Source: Planococcaceae bacterium UBA3370
Lineage (GTDB): Bacteria; Bacillota; Bacilli; Bacillales_A; Planococcaceae
Direction of reading: 5' to 3'
DNA length: 5,537 nucleotides
Assembly (NCBI GenBank): GCA_002360295.1
Contig: DEQI01000364.1
Coordinates: 7,393-12,929, forward strand
The position numbers and the translations under genes are program-made. The notes under the pieces are model-generated. The model did no database searches. It saw only the letters and a program-made list of their open reading frames with translations, and was not told the origin of the DNA. Below, piece after piece: positions 1 to 5,537 of the stretch. Each line of letters opens with the position of its first letter. Position 1 is the stretch's first letter.

Positions 1-917
1 CGACGAGTGGTCCAAAATTTAGATTGTTGAACCGTTTCTGTAAATTTCACAATCATGTCCCACGTCTGATCAAGTCCTGTTTTTTCAAGTGATGATACCG
101 GTAAAGCAGTGCTCATCCAACCTGGAGTAGATGGCTGTAGGAAATGAAGGATTTGCTTGTATTCCTGTACAGTTTTTCGAGCTGAACGGACATTATCTCC
201 ATCACTTTTATGCACGATTATACCGTCAGCAAGTTCCATAATCCCTTTTTTCATGCCTTGTAATTCATCCCCTGCTCCCGTTAAAACGAGCAATAAGAAA
301 AAGTCGACCATTCCCCGTACATACGTTTCACTTTGACCGACACCCACTGTTTCAATCAAAATGATATCGTAGCCTGCAGCTTCACAAATTAACATCGTTT
401 CACGTGTTTTTTTATGAACACCACCAAGTGTACCAGCACTTGGAGAAGGACGAACATAAGCATTTGGTTTCCGCACTAACTCTTCCATACGTGTTTTGTC
501 GCCTAAAATACTACCGCCAGAAATAGACGAACTTGGATCAATCGCAAGCACTGCCACTTTTTTTCCCATGTCACAAAGCATAGAGCCAAACGCCTCAATA
601 AAGGAACTTTTACCTGCACCAGGAACACCTGTGATGCCAATTCGTATACTGTTACCAGTATACGGAAGTAGTTCTTGCAATAGCTTTTGGGCTTGTTCCT
701 TATGCGTTACGTTGGCGCTTTCAATTAATGTAATAGCTCTTGACAGCGAAGTACGGTTGCCTGCACGTACTTCGCTTGCTAAACTCGGGATATGAAGTGA
801 CTCTTGTTTTTTCTTACGGAATTTTTTGGGTGCCAAATAACTCATACCGTCATGCCCACCTTTTACACCGTCCATTACAAATAATGCACTTTCTTTTTGT
901 CCCAAGTGCTCATCCAT
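1..917 (-). CDS. meaB: MeaB/ArgK-type GTPase, methylmalonyl-CoA mutase chaperone (3' end missing)
   Basis: G3E (SIMIBI-class) P-loop GTPase of the MeaB/MMAA family. These cytosolic proteins bind methylmalonyl-CoA mutase, gate adenosylcobalamin delivery and protect the enzyme from inactivation. My translation gives 305 complete codons with no stop; the C-terminal tail, which includes the family's dimerisation arm, lies beyond base 1. Seen in order: a helical segment around 46-67 (LASEVRAGNRTSLSRAITL), Walker A GVPGAGKS at 97-104, DPSSSISGGSILGDKTRM at 127-144, RPSPSAGTLGGV at 156-167, ETVGVGQSE at 189-197 and GAGDELQGMKKGIMELAD at 214-231. The base-specificity motif, normally NKxD, reads HKSD at 236-239. 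The first 44 or so residues are an extension with a basic run (KKFRKKK, 31-37). The ATG at 917-915 shares one base with the mutB stop (TAATG), which supports this start. The neighbouring mutAB genes fit the role. It is the third gene of the operon. Confidence 0.95.
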   Translation of the reverse strand, partial: MDEHLGQKESALFVMDGVKGGHDGMSYLAPKKFRKKKQESLHIPSLASEVRAGNRTSLSRAITLIESANVTHKEQAQKLLQELLPYTGNSIRIGITGVPGAGKSSFIEAFGSMLCDMGKKVAVLAIDPSSSISGGSILGDKTRMEELVRKPNAYVRPSPSAGTLGGVHKKTRETMLICEAAGYDIILIETVGVGQSETYVRGMVDFFLLLVLTGAGDELQGMKKGIMELADGIIVHKSDGDNVRSARKTVQEYKQILHFLQPSTPGWMSTALPVSSLEKTGLDQTWDMIVKFTETVQQSKFWTTR

Positions 918-3064
918 TATTCTGACACTTCCTCGTAGCCTAATCGTTTATAAATTTCTTCAATTATTTTTTGTGCTGATACAGGAATAACTGTACCAGG
1001 TCCAAAGATTGCTACTGCTCCCGCATTATATAAATAGTCGTAATCCTGAGCAGGAATGACGCCACCACAAATGACAATAATATCTTCTCGACCTAATTGT
1101 TTAAGTTCTGCGACTAATTCTGGTACTAATGTTTTATGACCTGCTGCAAGCGATGATACACCCACACAGTGAACATCATTTTCAACAGCCATTTGCGCTG
1201 TTTCCTTTGGCGTCATAAATAATGGTGAAATGTCGACATCAAAACCAAGGTCAGCATAGCCTGTTGCAACAACTTTTGCACCACGGTCATGACCATCTTG
1301 TCCCATTTTGGCGACTAAAATACGCGGACGACGCCCTTCGTTTTCTAAGAATTCCTCAGTCATTTGATTCACTTCTTTAATTTGCTCTTCATCCGAGAAG
1401 TTTGAAGAATAAACACCTGAAATCGAACGGATAATCGCTTTATGACGTCCAGATACTTTTTCAATAGCATCAGAAATTTCACCAAGTGATGCACGAGCAC
1501 GAGCTGCATCTACTGCTACTGCAAGTAAATTTTCTTCACCAGTTTCAGCTGCCTTTGTAAGACGGTCTAAATGTTTTTGAACTTCTTCCTCATTACGATT
1601 TGCTTTCATTTTTTCTAGGCGATCAATCTGTTGTTGACGTACGATATCATTATCAATGTCTAAAATATCAATCGGTTCTTCTTCAGCTAGACGGTATTTG
1701 TTGACACCGACAATTGTTTCCGTTTTCGAATCAATTTTCGCTTGACGTTTAGCTGCCGCTTCTTCAACCTTCATTTTTGGTAATCCTGTATCAATCGCCT
1801 TTGCCATACCACCTAGTGCTTCGATTTCTTCAATCAATGCCCATGCTTTTTCTGTCAGCTCTTCCGTTAACTTTTCTACGTAGTAAGAACCGCCCCATGG
1901 ATCAATCACTTTCGTCATTCCTGTTTCTTCTTGTAAGAATAATTGTGTATTACGCGCGATACGTGCTGAGAAATCTGTCGGCAAAGCAATTGCTTCATCA
2001 AGGGCGTTTGTATGTAATGATTGCGTATGCCCCATCGCTGCTGCATTTGCTTCAATTAACGTACGTGTGACGTTATTGAACGGATCTTGCTCTGTTAATG
2101 ACCAACCAGAAGTTTGAGAATGTGTACGTAACGCAAAAGATTTAGGATTTTTCGGATTGAACGTAGACATCATTTGTGCCCAAATACGACGAGCAGCACG
2201 CATTTTCGCTATTTCCATGTAATAGTTCATACCTATTGCCCAAAAGAATGATAAACGCGGTGCAAATGCATCAATATCAATACCTGCTTTTAATCCTGTA
2301 CGCACATATTCAAGACCGTCTGCTAGCGTATAAGCAAGCTCGATATCGTTTGTTGCTCCCGCTTCTTGAATGTGATAGCCCGATATTGAAATCGAGTTAA
2401 ATTTAGGCATATATTTCGCTGTATATTCAAAAATATCAGCGATTATTTTCATTGACATTGCTGGTGGATAAATATACGTATTACGCACCATATATTCTTT
2501 TAAAATATCATTTTGAATTGTACCAGCAAGCTTATCAGGTGTAACTCCTTGCTCTTCAGCTGCAACTATGTAAAATGCTAAGATTGGCAGCACTGCACCA
2601 TTCATCGTCATCGATACAGACATTTGATCTAATGGAATACCGTCAAATAAAATTTTCGCATCTTCTACAGAGTCAATGGCTACACCTGCTTTACCAACAT
2701 CTCCAGTAACACGTGGGTGATTGGAGTCATAGCCACGGTGAGTAGCAAGGTCAAAAGCAACCGATAAACCCTTTTGCCCCATCGCTAAGTTACGACGATA
2801 AAATGCATTTGATTCTTCTGCTGTTGAAAACCCTGCATATTGGCGTACAGTCCAAGGGCGCGCTACATACATAGTAGGGTATGGTCCACGTGTATTCGGT
2901 GCAATCCCTGCCACATCCTGTAAATGTTTCGTGTCCTTGACATCCTCTTTTGTATAAACATTTTTTACATCGATGCCTTCGTTTGTCATAAACGTACTTG
3001 TGGCTTGCAATGGTTCTGCCTGTAGTACCTCTTCGATGACAACAGATTTGAAATTGGTGTTCAT
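917..3064 (-). CDS. mutB: Methylmalonyl-CoA mutase large (catalytic, B12-binding) subunit
   Basis: Catalytic chain of adenosylcobalamin-dependent methylmalonyl-CoA mutase, which interconverts (R)-methylmalonyl-CoA and succinyl-CoA in the cytosol. It has 715 residues, full length for the family. The N-terminal TIM-barrel domain spans about 50-480 and includes [20 protein letters not shown] (74-93), [10 protein letters not shown] (151-160), [11 protein letters not shown] (227-237), THSQTSGW (314-321) and [10 protein letters not shown] (388-397). The C-terminal B12 domain (about 578-710) carries [10 protein letters not shown] at 586-595 with the lower-ligand His592, then GVSSLAAGH (635-643) and GGVIPAQD (667-674). 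Judged against the Propionibacterium enzyme from memory, Tyr76, Arg194, Tyr230, His231 and Gln317 match its Tyr89, Arg207, Tyr243, His244 and Gln330. The Tyr/Arg pair argues for methylmalonyl-CoA rather than isobutyryl-CoA as substrate. The start overlaps the mutA stop (ATGA) and follows a strong ribosome binding site. No defect is visible. Confidence 0.98.
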   Translation of the reverse strand: MNTNFKSVVIEEVLQAEPLQATSTFMTNEGIDVKNVYTKEDVKDTKHLQDVAGIAPNTRGPYPTMYVARPWTVRQYAGFSTAEESNAFYRRNLAMGQKGLSVAFDLATHRGYDSNHPRVTGDVGKAGVAIDSVEDAKILFDGIPLDQMSVSMTMNGAVLPILAFYIVAAEEQGVTPDKLAGTIQNDILKEYMVRNTYIYPPAMSMKIIADIFEYTAKYMPKFNSISISGYHIQEAGATNDIELAYTLADGLEYVRTGLKAGIDIDAFAPRLSFFWAIGMNYYMEIAKMRAARRIWAQMMSTFNPKNPKSFALRTHSQTSGWSLTEQDPFNNVTRTLIEANAAAMGHTQSLHTNALDEAIALPTDFSARIARNTQLFLQEETGMTKVIDPWGGSYYVEKLTEELTEKAWALIEEIEALGGMAKAIDTGLPKMKVEEAAAKRQAKIDSKTETIVGVNKYRLAEEEPIDILDIDNDIVRQQQIDRLEKMKANRNEEEVQKHLDRLTKAAETGEENLLAVAVDAARARASLGEISDAIEKVSGRHKAIIRSISGVYSSNFSDEEQIKEVNQMTEEFLENEGRRPRILVAKMGQDGHDRGAKVVATGYADLGFDVDISPLFMTPKETAQMAVENDVHCVGVSSLAAGHKTLVPELVAELKQLGREDIIVICGGVIPAQDYDYLYNAGAVAIFGPGTVIPVSAQKIIEEIYKRLGYEEVSE
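929..934 (-). promoter_or_regulatory. Ribosome binding site of meaB
   Basis: GAGGAA lies inside the last codons of mutB, 11 bases before the meaB ATG at 917. The match is moderate and the spacing slightly long. With the TAATG stop/start overlap, this suggests that ribosomes finishing mutB reinitiate on meaB, which is an inference. Confidence 0.5.
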
Positions 3065-4749
3065 CGTTGTACCTCCTTCATGCTAGCAGTTACGGCATGT
3101 AACTTTTCGATGATATTTTGTCCTGCAAAAATAAAACCATTTAGACCGTTTGCAGTCCAATCAGCTTCCTCATCTTTAAATTTACCTGCTACATCCACAA
3201 TTTGTGATGGACGTTTACTTTTAAGTAATTCTGGTACAACTGCTTTCGTATCCTCATCATTTGCTGCAATGACAATATAATCATATTCGGCATTTTTCAA
3301 CCATGCTTGTGTAGCTTCAATTGTATCCATTGCGCCAGATTGAACTACTTCTACACCTGCAGTAGCAAAGATGCCAGCAACATAATCTGCACGAGCTTTA
3401 AAGTTTTTCAATTCACCAAATGTTAAAATAGCGAATTTTGAATCAATTTTTGCATAAGCGTGACGTAATTTTTCAAATGGAATAGCTACACGTTTCACAT
3501 CTGCAAATTGTGCGTTTTCTTCAGTTGGACATTTATCAACAGGATTTGCGTAAATGTTCGTACCAATTAAAGAATTTTTGCGAGTTTGAACTGCTTTTTC
3601 TCGTATAGTATGAATTTTGTCAATTTTTTCGTTCATGTTAAAAGCATTTAATCCGCCTGCTTCTTCAATTTCGATAAATAACGCCCATGCTTCTTTCACC
3701 AAATCTGCCGTTAATGATTCAATAAAATAAGAACCACCTGCTGGATCCATAACATTTAAAACATGTGACTCTTCTTTCGTTAATAGCAGAATATTCCTTG
3801 CAATACGGATAGATTGCTCGGTCGGCTTTGTTAATACATCATGTGGATGTACAGTAAATAGATCCGCCCCACCAATAGCAGCAGCAAATGCTTCATTACC
3901 AGCGCGTAAAAGGTTGACATAAACATCTAGCTTCGAATAACTACGGACCGATGTTTCAGCAATAATTGGTACAGCGATGGCTTCAGCTCCAAAGCCTTGT
4001 GCAAACGCTTTCCACAAAACTTTAAAAGCACGTATTTTAGCAATTTCTGTGAAGAATTGTGTATCAATAGCAAAACTCACAAAGAATTTTGAAGCAAATG
4101 CTTCATAACTTGCCTCTTGTTTGGCTAAATGGCTTGCCTCTGCTAATGCAATAGCAAGCTCTTGAACTACATTGGCACCTTGGTTATGATAGTTCACTGT
4201 ATTTGCTACTAAAGTGCGCACTTTTGGGAAATCAGATAATGTAATCGCTTTCTCAGAAACAACAAAGCCCTCTACATTTTCTTTTTTACTAGGCTCAATT
4301 TTTTCTAGAGCTAATAAAAGTGGGTCATTTTCATCCAAAATAGATATTTTAAAAGAATATTCAGTTAAAAAATCTGCTAATTTATCTAAAATTTCATCGC
4401 TCCATTCAAATGAAACACGACTATCAATTGTAATAATTTCATTGCCTCGAGCTAGGCTATCTTCTAAATTAGTGATAAATTGCTTACCAGTGTCACCGTA
4501 AATTTGTTGAGCTACTTCAAAAGTATATGGAGTTTTTAAAGTACGAATCGTTGCCACTTGTTTTTCAAGTTGATCACCCAATTTTTTTACTAAAGTCTCT
4601 TGTGTATATAGGGGTTTAAGTGTTACACCTTCAATTGTTTTCGTAAATAATGATTCAAAAGGTTTTCCCTTCAACGCTTTAATTGCCTGATCTTTCCATT
4701 CATCATAGCTAGCAGATGGAAATTCGATTTCTTTCATGTTAGTTGACAT
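3061..4749 (-). CDS. mutA: Methylmalonyl-CoA mutase small (non-catalytic) subunit
   Basis: Small subunit of heterodimeric methylmalonyl-CoA mutase, homologous to MutB but without cofactor binding; it partners MutB structurally. It has 562 residues, short against roughly 600-640 that I recall for the family. The N-terminus is family-typical ([20 protein letters not shown], 14-33, then LKPLYT, 44-49). The degenerate barrel contains [14 protein letters not shown] (186-199), [15 protein letters not shown] (232-246) and [14 protein letters not shown] (333-346), each alignable to a MutB counterpart. In the C-terminal domain (about 438-555) the place of MutB's DGHDRG reads ELKNFKAR (446-453), so the cobalamin ligand His and the DxHxxG motif are absent, as usual for MutA. 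The segment between LKPLYT and FEVAQ (50-81) lacks the [12 protein letters not shown] stretch seen in MutB. ATG at 4749 is the first possible start; Met5 is the only near alternative. It is the first gene of the operon and overlaps mutB by 4 bases. Confidence 0.95.
   Translation of the reverse strand: MSTNMKEIEFPSASYDEWKDQAIKALKGKPFESLFTKTIEGVTLKPLYTQETLVKKLGDQLEKQVATIRTLKTPYTFEVAQQIYGDTGKQFITNLEDSLARGNEIITIDSRVSFEWSDEILDKLADFLTEYSFKISILDENDPLLLALEKIEPSKKENVEGFVVSEKAITLSDFPKVRTLVANTVNYHNQGANVVQELAIALAEASHLAKQEASYEAFASKFFVSFAIDTQFFTEIAKIRAFKVLWKAFAQGFGAEAIAVPIIAETSVRSYSKLDVYVNLLRAGNEAFAAAIGGADLFTVHPHDVLTKPTEQSIRIARNILLLTKEESHVLNVMDPAGGSYFIESLTADLVKEAWALFIEIEEAGGLNAFNMNEKIDKIHTIREKAVQTRKNSLIGTNIYANPVDKCPTEENAQFADVKRVAIPFEKLRHAYAKIDSKFAILTFGELKNFKARADYVAGIFATAGVEVVQSGAMDTIEATQAWLKNAEYDYIVIAANDEDTKAVVPELLKSKRPSQIVDVAGKFKDEEADWTANGLNGFIFAGQNIIEKLHAVTASMKEVQR
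3071..3078 (-). promoter_or_regulatory. Strong ribosome binding site of mutB, inside the end of mutA
   Basis: AAGGAGGT is a near-perfect match to the Bacillales anti-Shine-Dalgarno. It sits 6-7 bases before the mutB ATG at 3064 and is embedded in the last codons of mutA (Lys-Glu-Val). It fixes the mutB start and indicates independent as well as coupled initiation on the catalytic subunit. Confidence 0.9.
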
Positions 4750-4768
4750 GTGGACGCTAAATAGCTTC

Positions 4769-4775
4769 CCTCCTC
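4769..4775 (-). promoter_or_regulatory. Shine-Dalgarno of mutA with unusually long spacing
   Basis: GAGGAGG, within the purine-rich run AAGGTGAGGAGGGAAG, is the only good ribosome binding site before mutA. It lies 19 bases before the ATG at 4749, well beyond the usual 5-11. No ATG, GTG or TTG lies in frame between them. The intervening 4765-4756 (GCTATTTAGC) is a small inverted repeat that could fold into a 3-4 bp hairpin and shorten the effective distance, which is speculative. Confidence 0.6.
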
Positions 4776-4787
4776 ACCTTTTTCTAA

Positions 4788-4821
4788 ATAGTATTTTACA
4801 TGAGAAACTTCAGACAATAAA
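4788..4821 (-). promoter_or_regulatory. Possible sigma-A-like promoter of mutA-mutB-meaB
   Basis: A promoter is expected here because a strong terminator lies directly upstream and mutA begins downstream. The best candidates are TTGTCT (4817-4812) with TACTAT (4793-4788) at 18-base spacing, or TAAAAT (4798-4793, 5 of 6 to consensus, preceded by TG) with a poor -35, TTTATT, at 4821-4816. Both are imperfect, and in AT-rich DNA such matches occur by chance. No sigma-54 -24/-12 element was seen. Confidence 0.35.
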
Positions 4822-4864
4822 GAAAAATAAAATAATAGAAGCCCGAAATTAAGGGCTTCTATTA
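4819..4864 (-). terminator. Intrinsic terminator of the bkdB (E2) operon
   Basis: On the minus strand TAATAGAAGCCC (4864-4853) pairs perfectly with GGGCTTCTATTA (4844-4833), a 12-bp stem around the 8-base loop TTAATTTC. It is followed by the T-rich tract TTTTATTTTTCTTT (4832-4819). The stem begins 4 bases after the E2 stop codon. The opposite strand has no T-tract after the stem, so it acts in one direction only. It marks the end of the branched-chain dehydrogenase transcript. Confidence 0.92.
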
Positions 4865-4868
4865 AAGG

Positions 4869-5537
4869 TTAGTAGACTGACATCGTGTCCAAACTAGTAT
4901 TTTCGAGTATATCTTTCACTCTATTTAGAAATTTACTACAAATGAGTCCATCAAGAACACGGTGATCAAGTGATAAACATAAATTTACCATATCACGTGC
5001 AGCGAACATTCCGCCATTCATAATGACAGGTCTTTTTACAATCGCTTCCACTTGTAATATAGCAGCTTGTGGATAATTAATTATTCCCATAGACTGAATC
5101 GATCCAAAAGAGCCTGTATTATTAACTGTAAATGTTCCACCTTGCATATGTTCTGAGCGTAATTTTCCTGAGCGAACTAATTGAGTTAATTCATGAATGT
5201 CACGAGCAATCCCTTTGATTGATTTTTCATCTACATGTTTGACTACTGGAACGAATAATGCATCGTCTGTTGCAACAGCTATCGATAAATTAATATCTTT
5301 CTTTTGCACAATTTGATCGCCAGCCCACATCGAATTCATCATCGGATATTCTTTTAATGCTTGGGCAACGGCTTTCATAAAGAATGAGAAGTACGTTATA
5401 TTAAAGCCTTCGCGTTTTTTAAACTCATCTTTAATTGAATCACGATAAGCTACTAAATTTGTTACATCTACTTCGATCATCATCCAAGCATGTGGGATTT
5501 CATGTTTACTACGAAGCATGTTGTTTGCAATAGCACG
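4869..5537 (-). CDS. bkdB: Dihydrolipoamide acyltransferase E2 of branched-chain 2-oxoacid dehydrogenase (5' end missing)
   Basis: C-terminal catalytic domain of a 2-oxoacid dehydrogenase E2, the core subunit that moves acyl groups from lipoyl to CoA. Here 222 residues are present, open at the right edge and in frame from base 5537 (RAIANNM...). The lipoyl and peripheral-subunit-binding domains would lie outside. Seen: SKHEIPHAW, FKKREGFNITYFSFFMKAVAQAL, GTFTVNNTGSFGS, MGIINYPQAAILQVE, and the acyltransferase active-site motif DHRVLDG at 4967-4947 with its catalytic His and Asp. The wording, especially NSMWAGDQIVQKKDINLSIAVATDDALFVPV, resembles Bacillus BkdB/BfmBB (branched-chain) rather than pyruvate or 2-oxoglutarate E2; neighbouring propionate-pathway genes agree. 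Specificity is inferred because E1 is not in view. It ends at TAA (4871-4869), just before the terminator. A Met in the fragment at 5519 is internal, not the start. Confidence 0.9.
   Translation of the reverse strand, partial: RAIANNMLRSKHEIPHAWMMIEVDVTNLVAYRDSIKDEFKKREGFNITYFSFFMKAVAQALKEYPMMNSMWAGDQIVQKKDINLSIAVATDDALFVPVVKHVDEKSIKGIARDIHELTQLVRSGKLRSEHMQGGTFTVNNTGSFGSIQSMGIINYPQAAILQVEAIVKRPVIMNGGMFAARDMVNLCLSLDHRVLDGLICSKFLNRVKDILENTSLDTMSVY

Noticed and set aside
496..925. Plus-strand open frames at 496-795 and 740-925
   Set aside because: They lie antisense to meaB, whose translation carries a full set of family motifs. The predicted peptides resemble nothing and have no ribosome binding sites I could see.
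1777..2400. Plus-strand open frames at 1777-2070 and 2176-2400
   Set aside because: They are antisense shadows within the highly conserved mutB coding sequence, and their peptides show no recognisable features.
917..3064. mutB product as isobutyryl-CoA or ethylmalonyl-CoA mutase
   Set aside because: A 715-residue fused barrel plus B12-domain chain with Tyr76 and Arg194, next to mutA and a separate meaB, fits methylmalonyl-CoA mutase. Isobutyryl-CoA mutases are split or fused differently and carry substitutions at these substrate-specificity positions.
3080..4501. Plus-strand open frames at 3080-3280 and 4214-4501
   Set aside because: They lie antisense to mutA with no supporting signals. 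The real minus-strand frame explains the sequence.
4756..4765. GCTATTTAGC as an independent regulatory hairpin
   Set aside because: The stem is only 3-4 bp with a 2-4 base loop, too weak to list as a feature. It is kept only as a possible explanation of the mutA spacing.
4782..4818. CcpA (cre) or FadR-type operator near the candidate mutA promoter
   Set aside because: TGTAAAATACTATT starts like a cre site but lacks the central CG, and no FadR-like TGAATGA...TCATTCA palindrome is present. The GAAGTTTC half-symmetry is too short to call.
4750..4868. Cobalamin riboswitch or other structured leader before mutA
   Set aside because: The space between the terminator T-tract and mutA is only about 70 bases, too short for a B12 riboswitch, and no B12-box-like sequence was seen.

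Overview
The window is one stretch of central acyl-CoA metabolism from a low-GC Gram-positive bacterium. AT-rich wobble positions, strong AAGGAGG-type ribosome binding sites and the protein wording point to Bacillales, probably the Bacillaceae/Planococcaceae (a Lysinibacillus- or Solibacillus-like organism). The genus is inferred from general resemblance, not from a search. All genes lie on the minus strand, so transcription runs from high to low coordinates.

Layout in transcription order. (1) 5537-4869: the 3' part of the E2 subunit of branched-chain 2-oxoacid dehydrogenase (bkdB type); its 5' end is outside the window. (2) 4868-4750: a 119-base intergenic region with a strong intrinsic terminator for the E2 gene, then a weakly supported sigma-A-like promoter and an oddly placed Shine-Dalgarno sequence. 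(3) 4749-3061: mutA, the non-catalytic small subunit of methylmalonyl-CoA mutase. (4) 3064-917: mutB, the catalytic, B12-binding large subunit. (5) 917-1: meaB, the GTPase chaperone of the mutase, which runs off the left edge. mutA/mutB overlap by 4 bases (ATGA) and mutB/meaB by 1 base (TAATG), a tight and probably translationally coupled operon. No other stretch longer than 300 bases lacks a gene.

The genes form one route. The branched-chain dehydrogenase makes branched acyl-CoAs from valine, isoleucine and leucine. Valine and isoleucine carbon can continue to propionyl-CoA and methylmalonyl-CoA, which MutAB rearranges to succinyl-CoA with adenosylcobalamin. MeaB gates cofactor loading and protects the mutase. 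Carboxylase and epimerase genes would be expected nearby but are not in this window.

I do not see an undescribed system here. The points worth a second look are modest: a non-canonical G4 motif in MeaB, a 19-base Shine-Dalgarno-to-start gap at mutA, a short and divergent MutA, and the terminator/promoter junction that separates the two pathway modules.
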